Notes: generated by a model not told the origin, from the sequence alone. 64,000 nucleotides of DNA from Streptomyces sp. 1222.5 (GCF_900105245.1 NZ_FNSZ01000001.1:8492001-8556000), one strand, 5' to 3'. Positions 8,270-16,391 are shown, counted from the first letter of the stretch. A program made the numbers and translations.

Positions 8270-9298
8270 CTAGTCGGCGACGAACGCCCAGCCGCGCTCC
8301 GCCGCGACCTTCTGCAGGAGACGGGCGGTACGGCAGTCGCCGGCGGCGATGACCGCGAGGCGCTCGCGCGGCGGCCGGCTGGTGGGCAGGGGCCGCCACA
8401 CCAGGTGCGGCTCCCGCTCCACCGCGTGGTGGGGGCGCAGGGCGACGAGGTCCGCGGTGGTCTGCAACGCGTGCAGGAAGAGGGCGTGCTGATCCTGGTT
8501 GACCGGGTGCAGCACGGAGTTCCAGCCGAGCTGCGCCAGATGTGCCGGGACGGTCTCCGCGAATCCCGGTGCGCAGCCTTCCTCGTACCAGAGCAGACGC
8601 TGGCGGGCGAGGTCCTTCCAGCTGAGCTCCGGGTGTGCGGCGAGCGGGTGTTCCCGCGCCATGACGAGGCCGAGGGGCTCGTCGCGGACCACGGCGCGCA
8701 CGACGTTCGGCATCGGGATCGGCAGGCGCACGATGCCGAAGGCGATCTCGCCGTGCCGCAGCAGTTCACCCTGGTCCGCGGCGTCGACCGAGCGCATCCG
8801 CAGCTTCCCGCCGGTCTCGCGGCTGCCGTCCGGTCGGCTCCCGGACAGAGCGTTCTGCACCTCGATGAGGACCTCTGCCGGGACTCCGCCGCACACGCCG
8901 ACGGGCCAGGTCTGCGGTGCGGGGGCGGCCGCCGCGATGGCGGAACGCAGTTGACTGGGAATTCCCTGAATTTCCCGGAGAAAGGCCCGGCCCCCGGTCG
9001 TCAGCTCCACTCCTCGTGAACTGCGGATGAACAACGCGGCACCGACACGTTGTTCAAGGCGTCGAATTTGCTGACTGAGACTCGGCTGGGATATCCGAAG
9101 TTCCTGCGCGGCGGCCGATACGGTTCCGGCGCGGACCACGGTCAGGAAGTAGCGAAGGTGCCGCATGTCGAAGTCGTCGACGCTGCGCGCGTCGGACATC
9201 GCGCGAAGTACGGCGTCGCCCGTCGGATCCGGGCCCTGCGTATCGGTGTCCGAATGTTCCGAGGCGATCCGGTCCGTCCACTCGTCCAGCACGCTCAT
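8270..9298 (-). CDS. LysR-family transcriptional regulator
   Basis: 342 residues. The winged HTH lies at about residues 46-105 (MRHLRYFLTVVRAGTVSAAA, then ISQPSLSQQIRRLE), followed by a periplasmic-binding-protein-like effector domain. LysR proteins usually have about 300 residues. Here 44 extra residues precede the HTH, but the ATG at 9298 has a good GGGAGGG ribosome site, so the extension may be real. An internal ATG at 9166 would give the standard length. It lies immediately upstream of the enzyme operon in the same orientation and is the obvious candidate regulator. An autoregulatory-type palindrome lies about 95-112 bp upstream of its start. Confidence 0.9.
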   Translation of the reverse strand: MSVLDEWTDRIASEHSDTDTQGPDPTGDAVLRAMSDARSVDDFDMRHLRYFLTVVRAGTVSAAAQELRISQPSLSQQIRRLEQRVGAALFIRSSRGVELTTGGRAFLREIQGIPSQLRSAIAAAAPAPQTWPVGVCGGVPAEVLIEVQNALSGSRPDGSRETGGKLRMRSVDAADQGELLRHGEIAFGIVRLPIPMPNVVRAVVRDEPLGLVMAREHPLAAHPELSWKDLARQRLLWYEEGCAPGFAETVPAHLAQLGWNSVLHPVNQDQHALFLHALQTTADLVALRPHHAVEREPHLVWRPLPTSRPPRERLAVIAAGDCRTARLLQKVAAERGWAFVAD

Positions 9299-9392
9299 CC
9301 GCTTCCCTCCCCAGAGTCGCCGCCCCTGCCCCGCGCAGGGATGCCACCACCCGGCCTCGCAGGCGCGAGACCCGGTGGAGCATGGCAGAAGA

Positions 9393-9410
9393 ATTCGTTC
9401 CCGAAGGTAT
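9393..9410. promoter_or_regulatory. Degenerate autoregulatory element upstream of the LysR gene
   Basis: ATTCGTTC-CC-GAAGGTAT is an imperfect palindrome whose right half is identical to that of the perfect element at 13089-13106. The left half matches it at 6 of 8 positions, and both are followed by GTT. The site sits 95-112 bp upstream of the LysR ATG and partly under the stop region of the TetR gene. The sequence match is seen directly. Regulation by an ArpA-like receptor is inference. Confidence 0.55.
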
Positions 9411-9413
9411 GTT

Positions 9414-10043
9414 TTATGGACCTGAAACAGCGTCGTCTCCTGCGCGCAAGACTTCTGGCCCGTCGGCCCCCGACAGAGCGTCGAAGAGCAGCCGCCACAA
9501 AGAGTCCCCGCCTGTCACGCGGTCGTCGTCGACGCGTCCGGGTGGCGCGTGCAGCAGCCCGTACATCACGATCATCACCAGATGGGCGACGAGCCGCGGC
9601 GAGTACGCGGGAAACCCACTGTCGCGCTGGGCTCTGCGAACCAGTTCCATCAAGGCGTTGTGCACCTCGACGAGGACGTCGGACAACGCCCTCGCCAGGA
9701 CCGGGCAGTCGGCGGCGAGCCGCACCGCGGCCCGCAGTCGCACATCCGACTGCAACCGGCCGGCGAACCCCATGACGACGTCTTCGAGCACACCACCGGC
9801 ATCGGCGCCCGGGGTGTCGTACTCGGTCCGCAGGCTCGTCCACGCCTGCCGGGACTCGTCGATCAGGGCCCCGGCCAACGACCTCTTCGACGAGAAGTGG
9901 CCGTACAGCGCGCCCTTCGTCATGCCGATCCGGTCGGCCACCGAACTGAGTGTGGCCCTGCTGTACCCCTGGGAGGCGAACACCTCTGCGGCGGCCGTCA
10001 GCACTCTCTCCCTCGTGCGTCGTGCCCGTTCCTGTTTGATCAT
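9414..10043 (-). CDS. TetR-family regulator, ArpA/ScbR-like (second, possibly pseudo-receptor)
   Basis: 209 residues from the ATG at 10043, which has GAAGGG eight bases upstream and gives the MIKQERARRTRERV start typical of gamma-butyrolactone-receptor homologues. Starts further upstream lack ribosome sites. The TetR HTH is SSVADRIGMTKGALYGHFSSK (about residues 30-51). The C-terminal ligand domain is of receptor length. It closes the afsA-type signalling locus opposite the other receptor homologue at 13190. Many such loci carry one true receptor and one pseudo-receptor, and the sequence does not say which this is. A half operator (ACATACC) lies about 30-40 bp upstream. Confidence 0.85.
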   Translation of the reverse strand: MIKQERARRTRERVLTAAAEVFASQGYSRATLSSVADRIGMTKGALYGHFSSKRSLAGALIDESRQAWTSLRTEYDTPGADAGGVLEDVVMGFAGRLQSDVRLRAAVRLAADCPVLARALSDVLVEVHNALMELVRRAQRDSGFPAYSPRLVAHLVMIVMYGLLHAPPGRVDDDRVTGGDSLWRLLFDALSGADGPEVLRAGDDAVSGP

Positions 10044-10127
10044 GTCTGTGCCCTTCGTCATGGAAAGAGAGCACATACATACCATTGGAGCGACACGCCG
10101 CCGCAGCGTTCCGGCCCGCGGGACATC

Positions 10128-10829
10128 TCACGTGCTCTCCGATCTGAACGGGCCCCGGCGAGCGGAGGCCACCGACCAGCCGAAGCGCTCTGCCTCGTCG
10201 TTCAGCAGGGGGGAATCTCCCACCACCACCGGATTCCCCACCGCGCGCAGCATGGCCAGGTCGCTCTCGTGGTCGCCGTACGCGAAACAGTCCTGCGGAT
10301 CCGCACCGCGTTCCCGCATCACCCGGACCACGGCCTCGCCCTTCGCCGCCCCGATCATCGGGCGGTGCACCTCCCCGGTCAGCACCCCGCCGGGTCCCAC
10401 CACCAGCTCGGTGCACACGACCGTCGCCACCGCCAACTCGTCGGCCAGCGGGGCGAGGAGCGGGCGCATCGAGCCCGAGACCAGCACCACCTCCCGGCCG
10501 GCGGCACGGTGTGCGGCAACGGCGCGCAGGGCGGACCGAACGAAGGCTGTACCACCGCGGCGATAGCCGTCGTACCAGGTCCGGCCCGCGGCTTCGAGGT
10601 CGGCCAGGGCCACGCCCGCGTAGCGCCGGTAGTAGCCGCGGTTCAACGTCTCACGGTCGGGGGTCACCGTCGCCTCCGTCCGCAACTCCAGCCAGTCGGT
10701 GGCGACCCGCGTGGGGTGCAGGCGCGACCAGTGCCTCCAGAACTCGATCATGCTCTTCTCGGCGATGAGCGTTTCGTCCACGTCGAAGAAGGCCAGTGTC
10801 GGACACCCCGTCCCGGTCGCCGTCGTCAT
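10128..10829 (-). CDS. HAD-superfamily phosphatase (SerB-like, subfamily IB), autoregulator biosynthesis
   Basis: 233 residues. The HAD motifs are complete: FDVDETL with nucleophile Asp16 and acid Asp18, VLVSGSM (motif II), the Lys in AAKGEAV (motif III) and YGDHESDLAML (motif IV). A small helical cap lies between motifs I and II. The ATG at 10829 has GGAGG seven bases upstream and overlaps the stop of the flavoenzyme gene by ATGA. Together with AfsA and the flavoenzyme it would supply the dephosphorylation step of a butenolide/furan phosphate pathway, analogous to the role proposed for MmfP. That assignment is inference from context. Confidence 0.85.
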   Translation of the reverse strand: MTTATGTGCPTLAFFDVDETLIAEKSMIEFWRHWSRLHPTRVATDWLELRTEATVTPDRETLNRGYYRRYAGVALADLEAAGRTWYDGYRRGGTAFVRSALRAVAAHRAAGREVVLVSGSMRPLLAPLADELAVATVVCTELVVGPGGVLTGEVHRPMIGAAKGEAVVRVMRERGADPQDCFAYGDHESDLAMLRAVGNPVVVGDSPLLNDEAERFGWSVASARRGPFRSEST

Positions 10830-12022
10830 CGGGCACCTCCACTCGCCAGAGCCGCGTCCGCGTACGCGTCGGCCGCCGCGTCGAGGCCGAGGGCCCCGTG
10901 AGCCGCGGCCGTCGTGACATCCCGCCACGCCCGCTGCAGCCGGCTGTCCGGGGACTGTCCGTGCAGCCCCGAGGCGTGAAAGAGGTCATCGACCGCCTCA
11001 CGGCACCATGCGACCGCGGTTGCCGCGTCCCGGCGGTTCTCCGCCACCGCGAGCGGGGTCGCCCCGTGCCGGTCCGCTCGGTCCGCGGCGCCCTCGAGAA
11101 GCAGACCCGCGGCGTGCAGCCGCGCGGACACCCGGGCCAGCAGCAGGTTCTGGCCCGGTCTGCGCCCCGGCGCCTCCTGCACGCAGTCGTCCGCCCAGGC
11201 CCGCAGTGCCGCACGGGCAGCCCCCAGGACGGGAGCCGCGAACATCAGCGCGGCGACCATCGGATAGGGGACGCGGTGGCAGCGGGCCGCGTCCGGCAGG
11301 GGACTCAACAGCGCGCCCAACGTGAAGGAACGGTGGGCAGGCACGACGATCCCGTCTGCCGTCACGCTGTTGCTTCCGCTTCCTCGCAGCCCGACGGAGT
11401 CCCAGGTGTCCAGGACGGAGAGCTCCTCGCGCGGCACGGCGAAGAGTCGGTGCTCCCGTGCACCGTCCCCGCCCGGCGTCCAGGACGCCAGCAGGACCCA
11501 TTCCGCGTGGTCGACCCCGCTTGCCGTCCGCCATTCCCCGTCGAGCCGCCAACCGTCGGTCACAGCCGTGGCGCGGCCCTGCGGCGGAACGATGGAAGCG
11601 GCGATGCGGACGTCGGGCCCGTTCGCCCAGAGATCCCGCTGTCCCCGCTCCGGAAGGTAGGCGGCGAGTCGGCCGTGCGCCGCGTAGAGCGCGGCGCACC
11701 AGCCCGCGGCGGCGCAGGCCTCCGCGACCGCCGAGGCATCCGCGAGCAGCTGCCCGAAGGTCCCGGCCGCGCCGCCCCATCTCACCGGTACGAAGTGGCG
11801 CGGGAAGCCCGCGTCGACGACGGCCGCGGCCACCTGGGGCCCGAGCTTGCGCCGCTCGTCGGCCGCCTGCGCGTCCTGCCGGGCGACCTCGATGAGCAGG
11901 TCTCGGGCCGGCCGTCCGGCCTGGCTGCTCCGCACGCCCTGGCCGTCCGATGCAGCCTCACCACCCGTCGGATTGCCGTCGGTTCGCCGTTCAGCGGCGG
12001 CCCTCTGCTGCGCGGTCAGCAT
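10826..12022 (-). CDS. Acyl-CoA-dehydrogenase-like flavoenzyme (group D flavin monooxygenase/oxidase type)
   Basis: 398 residues with an acyl-CoA dehydrogenase-like fold: helical N-domain (PARDLLIEVARQDAQ onward), a mid beta-domain with WRLDGEWRTASGVDHA, and GLRGSGSNSVTADGIVVP, characteristic of the HpaB/ActVA-type oxygenase branch. It then has a C-terminal four-helix domain. It is translationally overlapped with afsA (7 bases) and with the HAD gene (ATGA), so all three are made together. In methylenomycin-furan loci the AfsA gene is likewise followed by an oxidoreductase and a phosphatase. It could oxidise or aromatise the butenolide intermediate. Alternatively it could act like the acyl-CoA oxidase of avenolide pathways. 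Confidence 0.82.
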   Translation of the reverse strand: MLTAQQRAAAERRTDGNPTGGEAASDGQGVRSSQAGRPARDLLIEVARQDAQAADERRKLGPQVAAAVVDAGFPRHFVPVRWGGAAGTFGQLLADASAVAEACAAAGWCAALYAAHGRLAAYLPERGQRDLWANGPDVRIAASIVPPQGRATAVTDGWRLDGEWRTASGVDHAEWVLLASWTPGGDGAREHRLFAVPREELSVLDTWDSVGLRGSGSNSVTADGIVVPAHRSFTLGALLSPLPDAARCHRVPYPMVAALMFAAPVLGAARAALRAWADDCVQEAPGRRPGQNLLLARVSARLHAAGLLLEGAADRADRHGATPLAVAENRRDAATAVAWCREAVDDLFHASGLHGQSPDSRLQRAWRDVTTAAAHGALGLDAAADAYADAALASGGAR

Positions 12023-13011
12023 GCTGCCTCCAGCCGCATCCCAGGGGACTCCGGCACGCCGTGGCCAACCTCGGCGGAAGCGAGTTCACGCCCGGCCTGG
12101 CGGGCGCGGAGGGTGAAGACGGCCGCACCGCGGTCGGCCGGTTCCGCCGTGATCGACACCGGCACGTCCGGCTCGCAGAACGCGGTGAACGTCACGTCCA
12201 GCAGCGTCGCGCCGCTCGCGCCGGGACGGCTGTCCGCCGAGGCGACCCGGCCGGCCTGCCGGAACGCCTCCACGAGCGTCATGCCCGGTACGTGGTCGGA
12301 CTCGTGGTCGAACAGCACGGGGTGTGCGCGGTCGAGCCGCAGCCACCAGACATTGCCCTCGGAGGTGTCGGCTGCGATGAGCACGTCCCGCTCGGACAGC
12401 TGGCCGACGCGAGCCGGCGACAGGGGGACACAGGACGGTGCCGTACGGGGCGCTGCCTCTGCCGGTCCCTGCCCCCCGCGCCGGCGCAACAGGGCATAGC
12501 GGCGGGGCTCCATCGGCTCCCAGCGAACCCGTGCCCGCCCGACGGAGCGGTGCCGCACCACGACGTCCGCATCCAGTTCCAGGCGCAACCGCGCGCCCTC
12601 GGCGGGCTTGCGGCAGACGACGTCGAGCCCGACGGCCAAGTACGCCTCGCCCACCGGCGGAAGCGCTTCGAACAGTTCGACGGAGATCCCGCTCAGCACG
12701 AACGGCACCCCGTGCGCCACACCGAAGAAGCGGTGCGACAAGTAGATCGCGATCTGCCGCGCGGTCTCGGCCAGCAGCACCGGATCGGCCGCGGGACCGC
12801 CGTGGTGAGCGAGATAGTGGTCCCGGCGCCACGCGGCCCCGACCGCGAACCGGTCGTCGCCGAGCCGTTCCGCGTCCGTCAGCAGCACCTCCGCCGCGGC
12901 CGCCTTGTGGACGGTCTCCCGCGGGACACAGCGGTCGAAGTCCAACCTCTGCCAGTGGCGCTCCGGCCCCGGTCGGCCGATGCCCATCCCTAATCCAGAC
13001 ATGGCGTGCAC
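12016..13011 (-). CDS. AfsA/ScbA/MmfL-family autoregulator synthase
   Basis: 331 residues holding the duplicated AfsA hot-dog-like repeat. The first repeat has VHKAAAAEVLLTD at 34-46 and DPVLLAETARQ at 77-87. The second has HPVLFDHESDHVPGM and VEAFRQA. The family condenses a 3-oxoacyl-thioester with dihydroxyacetone phosphate, the committed step to gamma-butyrolactones and to 2-alkyl-4-hydroxymethylfuran-3-carboxylic acids. I chose the GTG at 13011 because GGAGGAGG lies six bases upstream. An ATG at 13002 is the alternative. It is divergent from the ArpA-like receptor gene, with a perfect palindromic operator between them. Confidence 0.92.
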   Translation of the reverse strand: MHAMSGLGMGIGRPGPERHWQRLDFDRCVPRETVHKAAAAEVLLTDAERLGDDRFAVGAAWRRDHYLAHHGGPAADPVLLAETARQIAIYLSHRFFGVAHGVPFVLSGISVELFEALPPVGEAYLAVGLDVVCRKPAEGARLRLELDADVVVRHRSVGRARVRWEPMEPRRYALLRRRGGQGPAEAAPRTAPSCVPLSPARVGQLSERDVLIAADTSEGNVWWLRLDRAHPVLFDHESDHVPGMTLVEAFRQAGRVASADSRPGASGATLLDVTFTAFCEPDVPVSITAEPADRGAAVFTLRARQAGRELASAEVGHGVPESPGMRLEAAC

Positions 13012-13088
13012 GCGCAACCTCCTCCCCCTGGCCGCCGTGCCGATCGCGCCGGTATCGTCCCGACGCACACGGCGACTCCCGAAGAAAT

Positions 13089-13106
13089 ATACCTTCAGGA
13101 AGGTAT
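13089..13106. promoter_or_regulatory. Perfect ARE-type palindrome between afsA homologue and receptor gene
   Basis: ATACCTTC-AG-GAAGGTAT is a perfect 8+8 palindrome with a 2-base centre. It lies 78 bp upstream of the AfsA-family GTG and 84 bp upstream of the receptor ATG. Position and form fit the autoregulatory element bound by ArpA/MmfR-type receptors, and it would control both divergent promoters. Confidence 0.82.
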
Positions 13107-13189
13107 GTTGCAGGGATTATTTTGCGCCACCAGGTACGGCCGAGCGTGACCGAACACGTCATGACAGAGACCTACAGAGGATGCCCCTC

Positions 13190-13837
13190 ATGCCAGAGCC
13201 GCACGTCAACGCCTTCGCCCCGTGGAGAACTCCGTCCAGGAGGGGCTCCGACCCCAAACAAGAGCGTTCGGTCCTCACCCGCCTCCGGGTCCTGCGAGGA
13301 GCCGCGGAGCTCTTCACCGAGCGCGGCTACCGCCAGACGTCGGTCAAGGACGTGGCCGACCGGGTCGAGATGACCAAAGGGGCCGTCTACTTCCACTACC
13401 CGACCAAGGAAGCCCTGGCCCTGGCCATCGTGGACGAGCACTACGCTCGTTGGCCGAAAATCCTCGATGAGGTCATCAAAGAGGGACTCGGCCCCGTGGA
13501 TGCCGCGGCACGCATGCTGGAACGTGCGGCGGTCGCGTTCCAGGACGACGTGATCGTGCAGGCCGGCGCCCGGCTACAGCTCGAACGCCCTCAGATCGAA
13601 GCCGAATTGCCCACTCCGTACGTCGACTGGATCTCGCTCCTGGAGTCCCTGCTCGTGTCCGCCCAGGAGGCGGGCGAACTTCGTCCCGGCGTCGAGCCCG
13701 GCCCGGCCGCGCGCTCCCTGGTCTCCGCGTTCTTCGGTTCCCAGCACGTGTCCGACGTCCTGAGCGGCCGCGCGGACGTGGTGCGGCGCTGGCGCGACCT
13801 GAGCGATCTGCTCTTCCGTGCGATCCGAGCCGACTGA
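13190..13837 (+). CDS. ArpA/ScbR/MmfR-like TetR autoregulator receptor
   Basis: 215 residues, the usual receptor length. The N-terminal HTH reads VKDVADRVEMTKGAVYFHYPTK, the highly conserved MTKGAxYFHF pattern of gamma-butyrolactone receptors. DEHYARWP follows, as in ScbR homologues. The large C-terminal domain would bind the small signal. I chose the ATG at 13190, nine bases after GAGG. The ATG at 13181 would abut the ribosome site. It is divergent from afsA with the palindrome in between, the canonical receptor/synthase arrangement, so it probably represses the synthase operon and itself until the ligand accumulates. Confidence 0.92.
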   Translation: MPEPHVNAFAPWRTPSRRGSDPKQERSVLTRLRVLRGAAELFTERGYRQTSVKDVADRVEMTKGAVYFHYPTKEALALAIVDEHYARWPKILDEVIKEGLGPVDAAARMLERAAVAFQDDVIVQAGARLQLERPQIEAELPTPYVDWISLLESLLVSAQEAGELRPGVEPGPAARSLVSAFFGSQHVSDVLSGRADVVRRWRDLSDLLFRAIRAD

Positions 13838-13862
13838 GCACGCGTGTCCCCGACCGCGCACA

Positions 13863-13925
13863 GCACGCTCCCGGGGTTTGGTGCACCACCGCCGTCCAGC
13901 GGTGCACCACTCCCCGGGAGCGTGC
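13863..13925. terminator. Bidirectional hairpin between convergent receptor and MFS genes
   Basis: The 14-base arms at 13863-13876 and 13912-13925 are perfect reverse complements. Inside them a second pair of GGTGCACC blocks can extend the stem. It lies 26 bp after the receptor stop and 17 bp after the MFS stop, between convergent genes, so it can serve both. Confidence 0.85.
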
Positions 13926-13941
13926 CGTCCCTCACGGCCCG

Positions 13942-15207
13942 TCAGGCGGGATCGGTGACCTGACGCCTGGTGCTCAGGACCACCAGGCCGCCGATGACGG
14001 CGAGGCCCATGAGCACGGCGCCGAAGATCGTGGCGCCACTGGTCAGGCCCACGGCGTCACTGAGGTAGCCCGCGGAGACGGGCAGGATGCCGGCCGGGAT
14101 GTAACCGCCCACGTTGAGCGCGGCATTGGCCTCGGCGAGGCGCTGCGTGGGCACACTCGAGTTGAGCAGCGACAGCCCGCCGAGCTGACCCATGCCCTGG
14201 CCGGCACCGGCCAGCAACGCGGAGATGATGAGAACGGCGACCGCCGAGGTGTGCACGGCGATGATCAGCGTGATCATGCTCATCGTGGTGCTCACCGCAC
14301 CCGCCGTGAGGATGGTGCGGCGGCGCAGCCTCTGGACCGCGAACTGCACCCCGGTGGCGGCAAGGAACATCACGAACGCCATGGCCCCGGCGACGATCCG
14401 GTTCGTGGTGTCCAGAAGTCCCGACAGCAGCGAGGGGCCCAGCGAGAGCACGAAGGACGTGGCGGTGATACCCGGCGCGAACACCGCGATGCCGAGCGCG
14501 AGTTGACGGCCGTTGCCACGCGGCACGCCCGGTACCCGCACCCAGCTGCCCTTGGCTCGCGTCGCGGGACGGCGCACCGGCATCCGCAGCACGCAGAGCA
14601 CCGCCGTGACCAGGAGCACGGCCTCGACGACGAAGACGGTGACGGTCGGCGCGGGCGCCAGCTCGGAGAGCAGTCCGGCGAGCAGTGGGCCGAGCCCGGC
14701 TCCGAACACCATGGCGCAGGAGGCGAGGAGGGCGGCGATCCGCTTGCGCTCGGGTCCGGCGACGTCGGTCACCGCGGCCATGCCGGCCGAGACGACGGCG
14801 CCGACCGCGATCCCGGTGAACAGCCGCGCCACGATCAGCGCGGCCACGCTGGTGGCGGTCGCGAAGATCAGGCAGGCGGCCAGCCCGAGCGTCAACGCCG
14901 GGAGCAGTACGGGTTTGCGGCCGACCCTGTCGGAAACCACCCCGGACACCAGCAGCGAGCCGAGCAGGCCGACGATGTAGAAGGCGAACACGACGGTCAG
15001 TGTGCCCTTGGAGAAACCGATGTCGCGCTGCCAGAGCACGTACAGCGGCGTCGCCGCGTTCGAGAGCACGAACACGGCCGTGACCGGCCATGCTGCCAGC
15101 CACACCCACCACAGCGGTGCCGCGGGCCTTCCGGCCCCCGCCTCCGCGGTGTCAGTACGTCGACCCCCGTCGATGGCTTGGACGGATGTGGTCCGGGTCT
15201 CGGACAT
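13942..15207 (-). CDS. MFS transporter (12-TM, drug-export type)
   Basis: 421 residues from the ATG at 15207, which has GGGAGGAG eight bases upstream. There are twelve hydrophobic helices. The MFS signature between TM2 and TM3 is SGVVSDRVGRKPVLL, and a cytoplasmic loop of about 25 basic residues follows TM6. The substrate cannot be read from sequence. The paired ArsR-type regulator in the divergent gene and the twin operators between them suggest a substrate-inducible efflux unit. It could also export the signalling molecule or product of the neighbouring autoregulator locus, which is speculative. Confidence 0.88.
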   Translation of the reverse strand: MSETRTTSVQAIDGGRRTDTAEAGAGRPAAPLWWVWLAAWPVTAVFVLSNAATPLYVLWQRDIGFSKGTLTVVFAFYIVGLLGSLLVSGVVSDRVGRKPVLLPALTLGLAACLIFATATSVAALIVARLFTGIAVGAVVSAGMAAVTDVAGPERKRIAALLASCAMVFGAGLGPLLAGLLSELAPAPTVTVFVVEAVLLVTAVLCVLRMPVRRPATRAKGSWVRVPGVPRGNGRQLALGIAVFAPGITATSFVLSLGPSLLSGLLDTTNRIVAGAMAFVMFLAATGVQFAVQRLRRRTILTAGAVSTTMSMITLIIAVHTSAVAVLIISALLAGAGQGMGQLGGLSLLNSSVPTQRLAEANAALNVGGYIPAGILPVSAGYLSDAVGLTSGATIFGAVLMGLAVIGGLVVLSTRRQVTDPA

Positions 15208-15245
15208 GACTGCTCCTCCCGATCTTTCCTGCCGCGTCTCCAGCA

Positions 15246-15291
15246 GTACGAGTTGAGTCGAACTTAGCATGCAGTACGATGAGACTCGTAC
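15246..15291. promoter_or_regulatory. Twin operator repeats between MFS and ArsR genes
   Basis: GTACGA-N6-TCGTAC at 15274-15291 is a 6+6 inverted repeat. A degenerate copy, GTACGA-N6-TCGAAC, lies at 15246-15263, so the two sites are spaced by 28 bases. They fill the 112-bp divergent intergenic region, where the ArsR-family protein would be expected to bind. Confidence 0.65.
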
Positions 15292-15319
15292 ATAGGAATC
15301 GCGTTATGAGGAGTTGCCT

Positions 15320-15697
15320 ATGTCTGCGACCAAGGCCGCCGCACCCGCCATCAAGGTGCTCCCCGAGCCGGCCGAACTGCCCGCGCCACTGCCGGAGCCG
15401 GGAGTCGACGAGTTGCGTCTGGAGACCGTCCTCGGCGCGCTCAGCGATCCCCTGCGCCTGACGATCGTCCGCAAACTCCTCCTGGAGTCCGAGGACTTCG
15501 ACCACTCTTGCGGCTGGTTCGGGTTCGACCGGCCCAAGTCGTCACTTACCCACCACTTCAAAGCGCTGCGCGAGGCGGGAGTGACGCGGCAGCGCCAGTA
15601 CGGTCTCGAACGCCGCAGCCATGTGCGCATCGAAGACCTCAACGCCCGGTTCCCCGGCCTTCTCGACCTGGTGGCGGCCTGGACTCCGCAGGCCTGA
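15320..15697 (+). CDS. ArsR-family winged-helix regulator
   Basis: 125 residues. A Pro-rich N-terminal tail of about 28 residues precedes the winged helix: ETVLGALSDPLRLTIVRKLL, then the recognition helix PKSSLTHHFKALREAGV, then a wing (QRQYGLERR). The classical CVC arsenic/metal motif is absent, so the inducer is probably organic rather than a metalloid. The ATG at 15320 follows GAGGAG by six bases. It is divergent from the MFS gene and overlaps the inverted-repeat operators in its promoter. Confidence 0.87.
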   Translation: MSATKAAAPAIKVLPEPAELPAPLPEPGVDELRLETVLGALSDPLRLTIVRKLLLESEDFDHSCGWFGFDRPKSSLTHHFKALREAGVTRQRQYGLERRSHVRIEDLNARFPGLLDLVAAWTPQA

Positions 15698-15863
15698 CGC
15701 AGCGCCGGCACTCGGTCCCGGGACGATGGGCAGCGGCTGCGAGGGGGAGTGGCCCTGCGGTGCCGGGCTTCGGCCGACCGGAGCCCAGCGAGTTCCCAAG
15801 TGCCGGGCCCGCGCCGCGTGTTCTGGACGAAGGGCTTCGGCGCCTTGTGGCGGCCGGGGGGCG

Positions 15864-16391
15864 TCAGGTGTCGGCCGCTGCCAGCGCTTCCGCCGCCGCC
15901 CGCCGCAGCGCACGGTACGTGGTCCAGCGTTCTCGCCCGCCGGCCAGGTGCGCCACGGCATGGCCCACCCATTCCGGGTCGCCGAGGAGGTGTGGCTTTC
16001 CCTCGTCGATGAGCTGCCGCAGCAGATACTCCAGCCGAAGGGCGTCCAGTGCCCGGTACGGGCGCGCATGCTGGTCGAAGCGCAGCAGGTGGTCCTCGTA
16101 CGGGTGACGCAGCGTCATGTGCATCCAGCCGCCATTACGCGAGGCGACCGATCCCCTCAACGTGTAGACGCCCCTGGCGCTCGTGTTCCAGGAGTGCTTG
16201 CCCCAGGTGATCCAGATGCCGGTCATGATCCTGGACCAGGGGATCAACCGTCCCTCGGAGTCCGGCTCGTACTGGTGGAGCCCGTCCGGGCGGAACTCCA
16301 CCCAGTGGGTGTCCGGGCGTGTGGCGTCCCCGACTCCCCAGCGGCCGTCGGTCAGTTCCAGCGGTCCCAGATGTGTACGGCCTTCCCCCAT
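15864..16391 (-). CDS. Conserved-looking hypothetical protein
   Basis: 175 residues from an ATG at 16391 with no strong ribosome site, so the start is uncertain. I recognise no named family. It is rich in Trp and His (for example TRPDTHWVEF, WSRIMTGIWITWGKHSWNTS, GGWMHMTLRHPYEDHLLRFDQH) and has a helical C-terminal third. There is no signal peptide or membrane segment. Codon use matches neighbouring genes, which supports a real gene. It stands alone between an ArsR gene and a small monooxygenase-fold gene with no evident operon partner. Confidence 0.6.
   Translation of the reverse strand: MGEGRTHLGPLELTDGRWGVGDATRPDTHWVEFRPDGLHQYEPDSEGRLIPWSRIMTGIWITWGKHSWNTSARGVYTLRGSVASRNGGWMHMTLRHPYEDHLLRFDQHARPYRALDALRLEYLLRQLIDEGKPHLLGDPEWVGHAVAHLAGGRERWTTYRALRRAAAEALAAADT

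Noticed and set aside
10043..10085. Upstream starts of the TetR gene (10085, 10076, 10061)
   Set aside because: No ribosome site before any of them, and the MIKQERARRTR start at 10043 is the family norm.
10068..10085. ACATACC word upstream of the 9414-10043 TetR gene as a third autoregulatory element
   Set aside because: Only one half-site is present. The opposing half does not match.
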